The notes under the pieces were generated by a model. It was not told the origin of the DNA and did not search any database. It worked only from the letters and a program-made list of their open reading frames with translations. Shown piece by piece: positions 31,606 through 41,445 of a stretch of 64,000 bases of DNA (position 1 is its first letter; each line of letters opens with the position of its first letter). Origin of the DNA: Ascoidea asiatica (taxonomy: Eukaryota > Ascomycota > Saccharomycetes > Ascoideales > Ascoideaceae); NCBI GenBank assembly GCA_001600695.1, contig BCKQ01000001.1:858432-922431 (forward strand), given 5' to 3'. The position numbers and the translations under genes are program-made.

Positions 31606-34461
31606 TTATCGAAATGCTTCTTCAATTTTTGGTTTACTTGTTCCTGTATTTAATGCAGCCCTTTTCCTTGGTGGTAATTGATTTTGAGATCCACTCTCAT
31701 TTTGATTTTGAATTTCAGAATTTGAATTTGAATTCGAATTTGAATATAAATTACCAATTAATCTTTTTTTATACAATTGACTAACTTCAGTATTTGAATT
31801 AAATAGTTTAAAATCTTTTAATAATAATTTATCATTTAAATCTTGTTCTATAATATTAATATTCGATTCATCTCCTTTAATCCTTTTACCATTATTAAAT
31901 AATCCTGTTGAATCTAAAATTTTAACTTCAAAAGATAATTTTTCTTTCTTCATACAATCTTTAAATAAATAAATTATATCTTTATCAAATATTTTTACTT
32001 TTTTACCTCTTCCAAGTCTTTTTTTATTTATAAAACATCCATTTGTACTTGAATCAATTAACCAAATATCATCTAAACCCTGAGCTGGTGATTCATATAT
32101 ACTATCTCCAACTTCATGTCTTTTTTTAATTATTAAACAATGAATTTTAGAAATTCTATATTCATCAATTATAAAATTTGAAATTTCATTTCTACCAATT
32201 ATAAATGGTTTATTTCCTTGATTTATATATATTGTAAAATCTTTAAATGAATGTTTTAATGATTTTAATTTTAAAAATGTTCCAATTGGTAATTTTTCTC
32301 TTTTTTCTTTCATCATATCTTTTTGTGATGATATTCCAATAAATTCTTTTTCTGAAAATGATTTATTTACTTCATTTTCAATTGCTTCTGTAGAATTATT
32401 ATTACGATTAGTTGTTCTTTCTGCCCTAAGATTTTTTACATATTCTTCAAGTTCCAAATTTGGCTCAAAAGATAATTGTTCATTAAGATTTCCTTCAGAA
32501 TTTTCTTCAATATCTGAAAGTTCATATGAATCACGATGTATCCTTCGTATTCGATCTATCTCTCTTAATTCATCTTCTGTTCCACGCAATTGAAGTGAAA
32601 AATTTGCTTTATCAATTTCTTCAATTTCTTCTTCTTTTTCATTCATTGAAGCTTTAACTTTATTAAAAGGAAGTTGTGGTTTTATAAATGTTGGTTTTTT
32701 AAACGTTTGAGATTTTTCATCAAAATTTTCTTTTCCCAGATTTGCATTAGATAAAGAAGAATTTAAATTATCTAAAGATACTTGATTTTCAATTCTTTGT
32801 TGATTTGATTGAGATTGAGAAAGTGAGACTTGAGAATTTGACATTTTTATCCAAGGATGATTTAAAGCTTCGGTTGCAGTTAATCTTTTTAAAGGATCAA
32901 CTTGAATTAAAGATTCAATAAAATCTTTAACCTCATCAGAAACGTCAGCTTCTCTTAATGGAGCATCATGATAAGTTCCTGCAGCAATTTTACTAAAAAG
33001 ATTTTCTTGACTACCACCACTAAATGGTAAATGAGCAGTTATAATTACATATAATAAACAACCTAATGACCACATATCAACTAAGCATGAATAAGCAATT
33101 TTTTTTGCATTTGATTGTTTTTTAAGACTTTTTCTACCAGAAACAACTTCTGGTGCAACATAAGCCAAAGTTCCACAAAATGTTTTCATTTTTGTATTAT
33201 TATCAGACATTTTTGCTAAACCAAAATCAGTTATTTTTACAATAGTTGGATCATCTTGAGCTATTAATATATTATCAGGTTTTAAATCTCTATGACTAAT
33301 GCCTAAAGCATGAACATATTCTATAGCTTCAAGAATTTGTTTTGTAATTTCTCTTGCAGCTTCTTCGCCAACCGCACCATGAGCTGCAACAAAATCCATT
33401 AAATCACCACCTGGAACATACTCCATAACTAGATAATATGAATCTTTATCTTGATAAAATCCTTTTAATTTAACAATATTTGGATGATTTAATCTACCTA
33501 AAATTTTTAATTCTCTCGAGACTGCTAATTCATTACCAGCAATTTTTCTTTTTGAAATAATTTTAACAGCAAAAATTTTACCAGTTGATCTCTCAATAGC
33601 CTTTTTAACAGTTGCAAAGGCACCTTGACCAACAATTTCATTCATTATTGTAAAATATTTGAAAATTCCATTATTATTTTTTTCTTCTGCAATTCTATGC
33701 TCAACTTTTGAATATTCTGATGGAAACATTATAATAAATTTTATTGTATCTTCTTGAACACCAATTCCAACAGATATTTCATCACCATGATTTAAAACAT
33801 AATTTTGTCCTTTCACAACTCTCAGATTATTTATATAAGTACCATTTGTTGATAAATCTTGTAATAAAACATTATTTATATTCGAATACCAAATTTTAAA
33901 ATGTTTATTACTTAATCTATTATTTGATCTTGGTAAAACAAAATCTGAGAATAAAGCTCTTCCAATTAAAAATGATTTTCGGTCTGATTTTTGTATAAGA
34001 AAATCTTTTAATCCACCTTGAGTGCATAATAATTTACAAACCAATCCATCGAATGAATTTTTTGCAATTTCAGCTTCTATTCGAGCATTATTGGGTTGTG
34101 TAGCTTGGGTAGCCTGTGTCGCTTGACTTGGTTGAGAAGGTTGACTAGGCTGACTAGGTTGATTAGGCTGTTTTACTTGTTTTGACTGGTTTGGTTGATT
34201 TGGTTGATTTGATGGATTTGATGGATTTGATGGATTTGATGGACTTGGTTTATTTAGCTTATTTGGTTGTTCTGGATAATTATGAACTCCAATGGTTATC
34301 TCATTAACTTCATTGAGTTGGATATATTGATTAGGCTGATCAGGTCGATGAAGCTGATTAAGTAGAGCTGTATAACTTACATTTGCTGGCAAACCCAAAT
34401 TTTCAATTATGCTTTCACTTAATTCATCGCCATTCTCAAGTATATTAACCTTGTCTAACAT
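31606..34461 (-). CDS. RAD53: DNA-damage checkpoint kinase Rad53 (Chk2)
   Basis: Effector Ser/Thr kinase of the replication and DNA-damage checkpoint, activated by Mec1/Tel1 phosphorylation of its TQ/SQ clusters. 951 residues. N-terminal SQ/TQ cluster (PSQPSQATQATQATQ), FHA1 (about 160-245, with NRLSNKHF and STNGTYINN), kinase domain (about 270-540: GQGAFATVKKA, Lys300, HRDLKPDN with Asp392, DFG Asp412, APE Glu438), further SQ sites, then FHA2 (about 725-830, FIIGRNEISNF...RISKIHCLII). Two FHA domains make it Rad53 rather than Dun1 or Chk2 proper. Codon 213 in FHA1 is a CTG (33823-33825). Two ACGCGT elements lie upstream. Confidence 0.97.
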   Translation of the reverse strand: MLDKVNILENGDELSESIIENLGLPANVSYTALLNQLHRPDQPNQYIQLNEVNEITIGVHNYPEQPNKLNKPSPSNPSNPSNPSNQPNQPNQSKQVKQPNQPSQPSQPSQPSQATQATQATQPNNARIEAEIAKNSFDGLVCKLLCTQGGLKDFLIQKSDRKSFLIGRALFSDFVLPRSNNRLSNKHFKIWYSNINNVLLQDLSTNGTYINNLRVVKGQNYVLNHGDEISVGIGVQEDTIKFIIMFPSEYSKVEHRIAEEKNNNGIFKYFTIMNEIVGQGAFATVKKAIERSTGKIFAVKIISKRKIAGNELAVSRELKILGRLNHPNIVKLKGFYQDKDSYYLVMEYVPGGDLMDFVAAHGAVGEEAAREITKQILEAIEYVHALGISHRDLKPDNILIAQDDPTIVKITDFGLAKMSDNNTKMKTFCGTLAYVAPEVVSGRKSLKKQSNAKKIAYSCLVDMWSLGCLLYVIITAHLPFSGGSQENLFSKIAAGTYHDAPLREADVSDEVKDFIESLIQVDPLKRLTATEALNHPWIKMSNSQVSLSQSQSNQQRIENQVSLDNLNSSLSNANLGKENFDEKSQTFKKPTFIKPQLPFNKVKASMNEKEEEIEEIDKANFSLQLRGTEDELREIDRIRRIHRDSYELSDIEENSEGNLNEQLSFEPNLELEEYVKNLRAERTTNRNNNSTEAIENEVNKSFSEKEFIGISSQKDMMKEKREKLPIGTFLKLKSLKHSFKDFTIYINQGNKPFIIGRNEISNFIIDEYRISKIHCLIIKKRHEVGDSIYESPAQGLDDIWLIDSSTNGCFINKKRLGRGKKVKIFDKDIIYLFKDCMKKEKLSFEVKILDSTGLFNNGKRIKGDESNINIIEQDLNDKLLLKDFKLFNSNTEVSQLYKKRLIGNLYSNSNSNSNSEIQNQNESGSQNQLPPRKRAALNTGTSKPKIEEAFR

Positions 34462-35075
34462 GAGAAATATTTTATTAAGGATGTTTTCATCCTACTCTAG
34501 TTCATATGTATTTTTGATTTTATATTTTTGTGAATAAGCAATCAGTTCTTCTTCGATATTTTGATTAGCAAAAGAGTGACTAGTTTGATGGTTTATTGAA
34601 ATACAGATAATATCTGAACAGGACCTCAATTAATCAATTATTGATTCTTCTTTGAGATTTAATGGTGATAAATATAATGATGATGGTAATTATGAATATA
34701 GATATGATCCTGTGTCTGATTGTTGAACAGTCAATATTAAATATTGGCCTCCATCAATTATTTCTTTCACAGTTGCAAATTTCGGTTTTAGATTTTTCCA
34801 AATCTTTGCTCTGATTCCAAAGTAAAAAAAGAAAAAGCCAAAAATCCCAGACGCGTCAAAATTGCTTCTCGCGACGCGTCGGAGCTTGCCAAAAAAATTA
34901 AATCGGCTGGTGCACCGCAAAACATAAAAACGGAAATTTCCAGGGGCTGACACAAAAAAAGGTTTTACCGAAATTCTATTTTTTTGTGTATTTAAATCAG
35001 ATTCCAAGAACTTTTTATTTATTTTATTTGTTTTTATGAAATATTTAGTTTAGTCTATATAAATTAGATTGTTCA
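34462..35075. promoter_or_regulatory. RAD53 promoter with two MCB elements
   Basis: 614 bp between RAD53 and the SEC5 stop. A GC-rich island (about 34,740-34,980) has ACGCGT at 34851-34856 and 34874-34879, 23 bp apart and about 390-420 bp from the RAD53 ATG. MCB boxes bind MBF and drive G1/S expression in yeast. The overlapping 105-codon ORF (34690-35007) looks accidental. Confidence 0.65.
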
Positions 35076-38000
35076 TCATTTGAAACATGAGAATGTGGTA
35101 GAACTACTTTTGACATTGCTTTCCACTAGTCTTCTGACACTTTCAATGATAACTTTTGGATCAGTTTTTGATCTCATTATTGAATTGTAAATTGTGTCTA
35201 AATCTCTCAATGATTTGGAACTGAATCCATATTTACTACTTCCATATGTATTATCAAAAATAATTTTCAAAAATTCAATATCTGAAGAAATTTGTTGAAA
35301 TCCAGATACTGAAAATTCATTAACATTACCAATTTCTTCCAATAATGTACCTGTAATATATTCTTGTAATTCTTTCATAATTTTTGGTATTAAATCTTTT
35401 GAAATTAAGACTATTGATGAATGAATCATAATTAAGTATGTCAAAGATTCATAAACAAAATTACTAATTTTTTTAGGAGGTTGATTATTTTTCCAATTAA
35501 AACTACGTACCCCGGTTTTAATGATTTCACTTAGATTTTCTTTTTTTTCATTACAATAACTACTAAATATTTTTTCTTCCATTAATGATAATTGTGGCCA
35601 AATAGTTAATGATTTACCACTTAAATTTATATTAAAAATAGAATCATAACTTTTTACAATTCCAGGTACAATTTCTTTACTTAATTGTGATAAATTATTC
35701 ATACATAATAATTTGATCAAATCTCCTGCAATATTTTCATTTTGAGTATGAATTTCAAATAATTTAGATAATCCATCCGATTGATTTTCAACTTTATTTA
35801 AATTATTTGATTTTTTAGAAATTTCATTAATATTTTTAGATAATCCTTCTAATAATAATTTTAAATTAGATGAAAACATACTATGAACGCCAACTAATGT
35901 TTCTCTTGAAGGGTATGAAATTATTCTAACATCATTATCAAAATTTAAATTATCCAATTCATCTGTTGATCTATTTCCAGTTCCATATAATAGTTTTTTA
36001 TCTTGCTCAACTTTTTTTGAAAGATAATCTTGAATATATAAAACATTTTTTATACTAATCATCATTAAATTTTCATAATCACGTATTACTTTTGGAATTG
36101 TAATCAAAGAATTTAAATCTCCATCTGAAGATTCAAGACTCAGAAATCTTAATAATGATATTGATAAAAGTCTTTCATCGATAATATTAAAAGATGATGA
36201 ATCGTTAACCCAAGTCGAACATATAGCTTCAATAATTAATCGAACTATATTTAAATGAGTATTTCTTAAAATTTCAACTGTATTTTTAATCTTAATATTA
36301 CCTAATTTTATAAAACTTGCAGAAATTGAAATTAAAAATTTTTTTAAATATCTAACTGTACCAATAGAATTTGCAAAAGGTGGTAAAAATCCATAATCAT
36401 CAGGTTTACGAACTTTAAAGACTTCATTAACTTTCAATCTATCAAAAGAATTTTTTTTAAATAGAATATTTGAAAGATTTTTTTGAGATGAATTAAAGAA
36501 ACTTTGTAAATTTATACAAATTAATTTAATCAAATTTTCTCCATTTTTTTCAATATTCTGAATTTCATAGCTTTGTAAAATTAAATGAGCTTCAGATTCA
36601 TTTTTATATCCTTTTGGTAAAGTTAATTGAATTTTATTTTCAATGAATAATCTACATTGTGCCCAAAATAAAATAATTCTATTTGATTCTATTATCACAA
36701 TATCATCAATTAATCTTTTTATTACTAACCACATTTCAGTTATATGAGTAGAATCAACTAAACCGTGATTGAAATTATTTGTTCTTTCACTAATTGAATT
36801 TGACTTTGAACTATCGTTATTGTTCAAATTATTATCCGACTTATTATTGTCATTACTATTTTTGTTATTTTTATTATTATTATTATTATTATTATTGTTT
36901 TTATTATTATTATTTTCATTTTCATCATTTTCATCATTTTCATCATTATTTTTATCATCAGATCTTGATAAAAATTGAATAAATGAAACATCAGTTGAAT
37001 TGGTTGTATTTAAAATAGTTTTTTGAAAAGTTATAATTTTTTTTAATAATTTTTCAAAATTTTCATTAATCTCATCATAAATTGAATTATATTGAAAATC
37101 AATCCAAGCAGTTATTGGATTATCTTCAACACCTAATTCTAATAATTTTGATATTAAACTTATATGACTACTATCGCTTAAAGTTGTTTTAGCTAAAGCA
37201 TCCCAGGTATCTTTTTTATAACTGTCAACAATTGCTTCAACTTCTTCCCAAATTCTATCTAAAACTCTTTGTGATTGATCATTAGTTATAGAATAAGGAT
37301 CATTAGTTCCAGAAATTCCTACATCCTTCTCATTATCACTATTGTTGTTATTATTAATATTACTATCCAAATCAAGATTTGTATTCGAAGGAACTCTTGA
37401 GACATTTCTTGAAACATTTCTTGATGGATTCCTTGAATTATTTCTTGAACTATTTCTCGATAAAGATTCTAATAAAGGAGATTGAGATAAAGGATTTCCA
37501 TTTAAAGAAGAATTTGATATAAAATCTCTACCTTTTTTATAATCTTGTATAAGTGATTCATAATCATTATTTTCTATATGATTTAATAAGGTTTTGGGTA
37601 AATCAAATAAATATCTATTTTTTTCAACAAATTTTAAAGCAGATTTTATATGTTGTTCTTTTTGTTTATTATCAATTATTGGTTTTATGATTGAAGAAAC
37701 TTTTGAATTTGAAATATTTATAGTTTCTTTCAATGACATTAATTCCGTTTTTTTTTTTTCTTTTATATTTTTAGTATTATTTTTATTATTATTAAGTAAA
37801 TAATCATTATCTGAATTTTCACTCAAACCAGAATTAATAAATTCTTCAAAAACTCTATCTAAACTTGATTTAACTTTAACAAACTTAGCAAACTCATTTT
37901 CAACTAAATATTGTAATTCTTGAGATTGTTTAGCAATTGAAGATTCTAAATAATCTAAAGATTTATTCAATTGATTGAAAGAATCATTTCTATGTAAAGT

Positions 38001-38414
38001 ATTTAAGAAAACTTTAGTATTAAAATTTTTTGAACTTATTAAAAATTTTTGACTTTTTGATAAAATTTCGTTTTCATTTTCAATTTGAGTTTGATTTTGA
38101 TTTTGTAAAACATATTTTGTTCTTTGAATTGTAGATTTAAATAAACCTAAAGGATCAGGTTCATCAATTATTTGAAATTCAGTTTTATCTTGATCATCAG
38201 TTAAACTTTTAAGAAGTACAGCAGCTTTATCAACATCATTTATATCATCTTTATTATAATCAAAATCTATTGACATCCAATCATTTTTTGATGTTGGCGT
38301 TAAAGTTTTCAATTGATAAAATTTCAATAATGAATCATCATCTGGATCAATTGAATTTTGGATATTTGTATTAGAATCGAGAGAAGAATTATTATTCTGG
38401 GCATAAGATTCCAT
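35076..38414 (-). CDS. SEC5: Exocyst subunit Sec5
   Basis: Component of the octameric exocyst that tethers secretory vesicles at the plasma membrane. 1112 residues. The N-terminal DDSLLKFYQLKTLTP block and DEPDPLGLFKS match the start of fungal Sec5; SLDYLESSIAKQSQELQYLVENEFAKFVKVKSSLD corresponds to the conserved coiled coil that builds the exocyst core (about 145-185). The helical-bundle domain follows (for example FLPPFANSIGTVRYLKKFL). A Ser-Arg-Asn repeat (SRNSSRNNSRNPSRNVSRNV) and an Asn/Glu tract interrupt the middle. One in-frame CTG codon occurs at 36141-36143. Length is slightly above yeast Sec5 (971). Confidence 0.87.
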   Translation of the reverse strand: MESYAQNNNSSLDSNTNIQNSIDPDDDSLLKFYQLKTLTPTSKNDWMSIDFDYNKDDINDVDKAAVLLKSLTDDQDKTEFQIIDEPDPLGLFKSTIQRTKYVLQNQNQTQIENENEILSKSQKFLISSKNFNTKVFLNTLHRNDSFNQLNKSLDYLESSIAKQSQELQYLVENEFAKFVKVKSSLDRVFEEFINSGLSENSDNDYLLNNNKNNTKNIKEKKKTELMSLKETINISNSKVSSIIKPIIDNKQKEQHIKSALKFVEKNRYLFDLPKTLLNHIENNDYESLIQDYKKGRDFISNSSLNGNPLSQSPLLESLSRNSSRNNSRNPSRNVSRNVSRVPSNTNLDLDSNINNNNNSDNEKDVGISGTNDPYSITNDQSQRVLDRIWEEVEAIVDSYKKDTWDALAKTTLSDSSHISLISKLLELGVEDNPITAWIDFQYNSIYDEINENFEKLLKKIITFQKTILNTTNSTDVSFIQFLSRSDDKNNDENDENDENENNNNKNNNNNNNNNKNNKNSNDNNKSDNNLNNNDSSKSNSISERTNNFNHGLVDSTHITEMWLVIKRLIDDIVIIESNRIILFWAQCRLFIENKIQLTLPKGYKNESEAHLILQSYEIQNIEKNGENLIKLICINLQSFFNSSQKNLSNILFKKNSFDRLKVNEVFKVRKPDDYGFLPPFANSIGTVRYLKKFLISISASFIKLGNIKIKNTVEILRNTHLNIVRLIIEAICSTWVNDSSSFNIIDERLLSISLLRFLSLESSDGDLNSLITIPKVIRDYENLMMISIKNVLYIQDYLSKKVEQDKKLLYGTGNRSTDELDNLNFDNDVRIISYPSRETLVGVHSMFSSNLKLLLEGLSKNINEISKKSNNLNKVENQSDGLSKLFEIHTQNENIAGDLIKLLCMNNLSQLSKEIVPGIVKSYDSIFNINLSGKSLTIWPQLSLMEEKIFSSYCNEKKENLSEIIKTGVRSFNWKNNQPPKKISNFVYESLTYLIMIHSSIVLISKDLIPKIMKELQEYITGTLLEEIGNVNEFSVSGFQQISSDIEFLKIIFDNTYGSSKYGFSSKSLRDLDTIYNSIMRSKTDPKVIIESVRRLVESNVKSSSTTFSCFK

Positions 38415-39026
38415 GACTAGTTTGAGTTTAAATTTTCTGCTTTATTTTCTTATTCATATCCAATGCACTAATAGTTATCATTCATTTCGATGTCATAAAC
38501 AAGCAAATAAACAAATAAACAAATAATTAAATAAATTCGTAAAAAGATCAAAAAAGGCCCATTATTTTAAACACAGCACATAATTGAGATAAACATCAGC
38601 ATTTGAAGCTTGCATATTTAGGTTTAAGTCAGGGCTGTGGTTAAATCTGTAAATATGTGCGATTTTGGGAGGTATTTTTCATGTAAGGCATAATTTAAAA
38701 GTTTAGATTGTTAGTTAGTATCCCTATATATAGAGGGTTTTCTGGTGTGCCCACCCTGTCCAATATCAGGGGATGGGTTTGCGAAGTGCCAAGTTCCCAT
38801 CATCAAAAGGCTGTTTTTAATCAAGCTCAGGAGAAGAATCAAAAAGAAAACAAACCCAAAGAAATGCATTTATCAAATTGACAATTAAAAACGTATTATA
38901 TTAAGACATCTATTTCTTGGATTTTTGTATCAATTGTTATCAATAATTTGCAATTTTCAGTTACAAATTATCAAATATCAATTATAACTACTAATATATC
39001 CAACAGATTCAAAATACTTTTTCAAA
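38415..39026. promoter_or_regulatory. Divergent promoter SEC5 / PEF1, with GC-rich structured patch
   Basis: 612 bp. A patch at about 38,700-38,820 has near-palindromic CCCTATATATAGAGGG (38722-38737) and CCCTG/CAGGG arms flanking a CCAAT (38760-38764). No gene is evident. Confidence 0.5.
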
Positions 39027-39746
39027 ATGTCAGGAGAATTACCAGCCTTTACAACCCCACAACAATTTCAAAAAAAAAGATATAATCTTTATCATCAACC
39101 AACTGGGGAAGCTCCTTTATATAAGCAAAAACCACAAGAATTAGCATTCATTCCACAACAAGCAACTGGTGAATCTGAAGCTCTTTATAGAAATTGTGTT
39201 GGTATGTTTCAAGCTGTTGATATTGATAGATCTGGTACTCTTGCACCAAGAGAATTAGCTGATGCTTTATATAGAACTTTTGGATCAAGATTTGAACCTT
39301 CAACAATAAGATTAATGATTAAATTATTTGATACAGATAATTCTAATCTTTTAGATTTTAGAGAATTTTATTTTTTAAATAATTATTTAAAATATTGGAG
39401 AAGTTCATTTTATCAAATGGATTTAGATAGATCAGGTACAATTACTTTAAATGAATATCTGAATACAGTCAAAAAATTTGGTTATAATTTAAATCCAAAT
39501 CTTGTTACTTTTATTTTCAATAAATTTGCAAGATTTGATTATAATGCACTTATGCAAAATCCATTTTCTGGCGGTTATGCAAATAATAATGATACAGTTA
39601 ATATGAAATTTGGTAATTTTGTTGAAAGTTTAGTTTGGTTATTAAGATTTACAAATGTATTTAGAAAATATGACAGAAATAATGATGGTGTTGCTCTGTT
39701 TAATTTTGATAGTTTCCTTTTTGAAGAATTAACTTTATTACTCTAA
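39027..39746 (+). CDS. PEF1: Penta-EF-hand protein Pef1
   Basis: Calcium-binding penta-EF-hand protein (ALG-2/peflin/sorcin family); yeast Pef1 is needed for polar bud growth and cation-responsive divisions. 239 residues. EF1 DIDRSGTLAPRELADAL (about 66-82), EF2 FDTDNSNLLDFREF, EF3 MDLDRSGTITLNEY; EF4 is degenerate and EF5 is KYDRNNDGVALFNFDSF near the C-terminus. Gly/Pro-poor N-terminal extension of about 50 residues. Two CTG codons (39459-39461 and 39696-39698) sit where the family usually has polar residues, which supports serine decoding. Confidence 0.93.
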   Translation: MSGELPAFTTPQQFQKKRYNLYHQPTGEAPLYKQKPQELAFIPQQATGESEALYRNCVGMFQAVDIDRSGTLAPRELADALYRTFGSRFEPSTIRLMIKLFDTDNSNLLDFREFYFLNNYLKYWRSSFYQMDLDRSGTITLNEYLNTVKKFGYNLNPNLVTFIFNKFARFDYNALMQNPFSGGYANNNDTVNMKFGNFVESLVWLLRFTNVFRKYDRNNDGVALFNFDSFLFEELTLLL

Positions 39747-40078
39747 ATGATCACCATAGAGAAGTAAATTAAAATGAACCTTTTCTGTTTTTTTTTTTTT
39801 GATTTTTAGTTTATTTCAAAAAATTTGCAATTTTGTCTTGTTATTCTTATTCTTAATTCATTTCTTAATATTATTTCATATACTTTTATTATTCTTAAAC
39901 TAGTAATTTATTTTAGTTTTTTTTTTCTTCTTCAATTGTAATTAAAGTCTAAGAGACTCGATGGGTGAAGATATTCAAGAAAATAGAGAAAAGAATATAT
40001 ATATTTTCTGGATTGGATTTAAATGAATATATAATTTCTGATTATGACTATTTACAAAGACACGATTTCTAGTTGATT
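39747..40078. other. Convergent 3' spacer
   Basis: 332 bp between converging PEF1 and the Ecm19-like gene. T-rich runs (39789-39800, 39919-39930) may serve 3'-end formation. Nothing else is seen. Confidence 0.5.
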
Positions 40079-40384
40079 TTAGTTTGGTAATTCTTCATTA
40101 TGGTCCTTTTCCTTTTGAGGAAACTCGGTTGATACTTGGACACCATCTTCAGAAAACACAGGTATTGGAATATCCTGTCTTAAATGTCCATCTTTTTTTA
40201 ATTGTTCTCTTTATGAATTGTTAGTATTTTAAATTTATTTTTCATTATGATAGCTCCTAGTTCATATTAGTAATATCACTTAATTTACTCACATTACAAT
40301 AGGCTGGAAAAATTTCACTCCACTATACCATCCAATAGCTGCCACTGAAACAATAGCAAACACATCAAAACCTCTAATTCCCAT
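40079..40384 (-). CDS. Small single-pass membrane protein, Ecm19/Emr1-like, intron-containing
   Basis: Exons 40293-40384 and 40079-40208 join to 73 residues. The N-terminus IRGFDVFAIVSVAAIGWYSG is one membrane segment (about 5-21) followed by the block VKFFQPIVIEQLKKDGHLRQ and an acidic, soluble tail. A short N-terminal helix followed by FFQP..IEQLKKDG resembles fungal Ecm19/Emr1-type mitochondrial outer-membrane or ER-contact proteins, but I recall that family only roughly, so the identity is tentative. The gene model is well supported by canonical splice signals and an uninterrupted joined frame. It shares its promoter with COA4, another mitochondrial gene. Confidence 0.68.
40209..40292 (-). 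other. Intron of the Ecm19-like gene
   Basis: 84-bp intron on the minus strand with donor GTGAGT (40292-40287), branch site TACTAAC (about 40226-40220) and acceptor AAAG ending at 40209. Confidence 0.86.
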
Positions 40385-40776
40385 TTTTATAATATTGTTT
40401 TCATTTGCTTTTTAACTTTTTTGTTCTTTTTTGTTCTTTTTCAACACTGATAGTAATAAGATAATATTCAAAGTATTAAAAAGCAATAATAATAATATAT
40501 AAACATTTAAATTATCATCTTCTTCCTTCAATATTTCTATTTCATTTTATTTTTCTGGTAGGAAGCCAGATCTACGGTACTTCTTACCTTACTCTATTCT
40601 GGGAATTTATTCTCATATTTTTACTTGCATGAAAGAACCAATTTAAAAACACCAGAACCAATTTAGAAGTAAAGAATAATTTATTATTCAGATCATTAAA
40701 AAACAAAATTAAATTGTTCTGATTATTTTTTACTGATTACTTTGAATATTTATTTCATTGAACAAATTTATAAAAA
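40385..40776. promoter_or_regulatory. Divergent promoter, Ecm19-like / COA4
   Basis: 392 bp of AT-rich DNA shared by two short, probably mitochondrial genes. Direct repeats TTTTTGTTCTT and ACCAGAACCAATTTA(GA)A-like units (40625-40670) occur. No gene is visible. Confidence 0.45.
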
Positions 40777-41163
40777 ATGGGTATTTTGAGTTGGTTTTCT
40801 TTTTCTCAACCTTCTGAAAATGACTCCAATTCAGTCTCAAGCTCAAGTAAGAGCCCCCAAAGCACTATCAATAAAACAGAAAATTCAAGTAGAGCCATAG
40901 ATCTTAGTGCAAAAAAAAAAGAAGAGGAAGAGGTTTTTGATAATGATGACGATGCTGATGATGATGATGAACCTGACGAATGGGACAAAAGAATAATGAA
41001 AACTGGATGTGCAGAGGAGAATCTAAAGCTACAATTATGCCATGCAGACACTGGAGATTGGAGGCAATGTCTTAAAGAAATGGATGCATTTAAAAAATGT
41101 TGGAATAATCATAATAATAATCAAAGAACATTCACAAAAGATAATCCTGATCCGAAGGTGTAA
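40777..41163 (+). CDS. COA4: Twin CX9C protein Coa4 (cytochrome oxidase assembly)
   Basis: Intermembrane-space protein of the Mia40 import pathway required for cytochrome c oxidase assembly (Coa4/Cmc3). 128 residues. Twin CX9C: Cys78/Cys88 and Cys98/Cys108, within the family's TGCAEENLKLQLCHADTGD and WRQCLKEMDAFKKCW blocks, preceded by DEWDKRI, as in yeast Coa4. An N-terminal 60 residues of Ser/Asp-rich sequence precede the fold. Start is the first ATG of the frame. Confidence 0.95.
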   Translation: MGILSWFSFSQPSENDSNSVSSSSKSPQSTINKTENSSRAIDLSAKKKEEEEVFDNDDDADDDDEPDEWDKRIMKTGCAEENLKLQLCHADTGDWRQCLKEMDAFKKCWNNHNNNQRTFTKDNPDPKV

Positions 41164-41445
41164 ATGTGTAGAATGATTGATTAACAGTTAACGTTCAATG
41201 AATAATGATTACAATGTGTATTATACAGTATATACTTTGAAGTATAAATTTAAATATGAAAATGTAAATGAAAATGAAAATGAAAATGAAAATAATGAAA
41301 TAATAAATAAGTTCTTGTTAATAGTTCAATTGATTTCAAAATAATATTAATCTTCCAGTATGACAAATTGAATTGATCAATATTTAATCTCATTTCGTAG
41401 TTGTGTTACTTGAAATTCTCTAAATCGATATACAAATATTTTATT

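Noticed and set aside
38708-38714. TACTAAC (minus strand) upstream of SEC5
   Set aside because: A CAG acceptor exists but no donor; SEC5 already starts with its conserved N-terminus.
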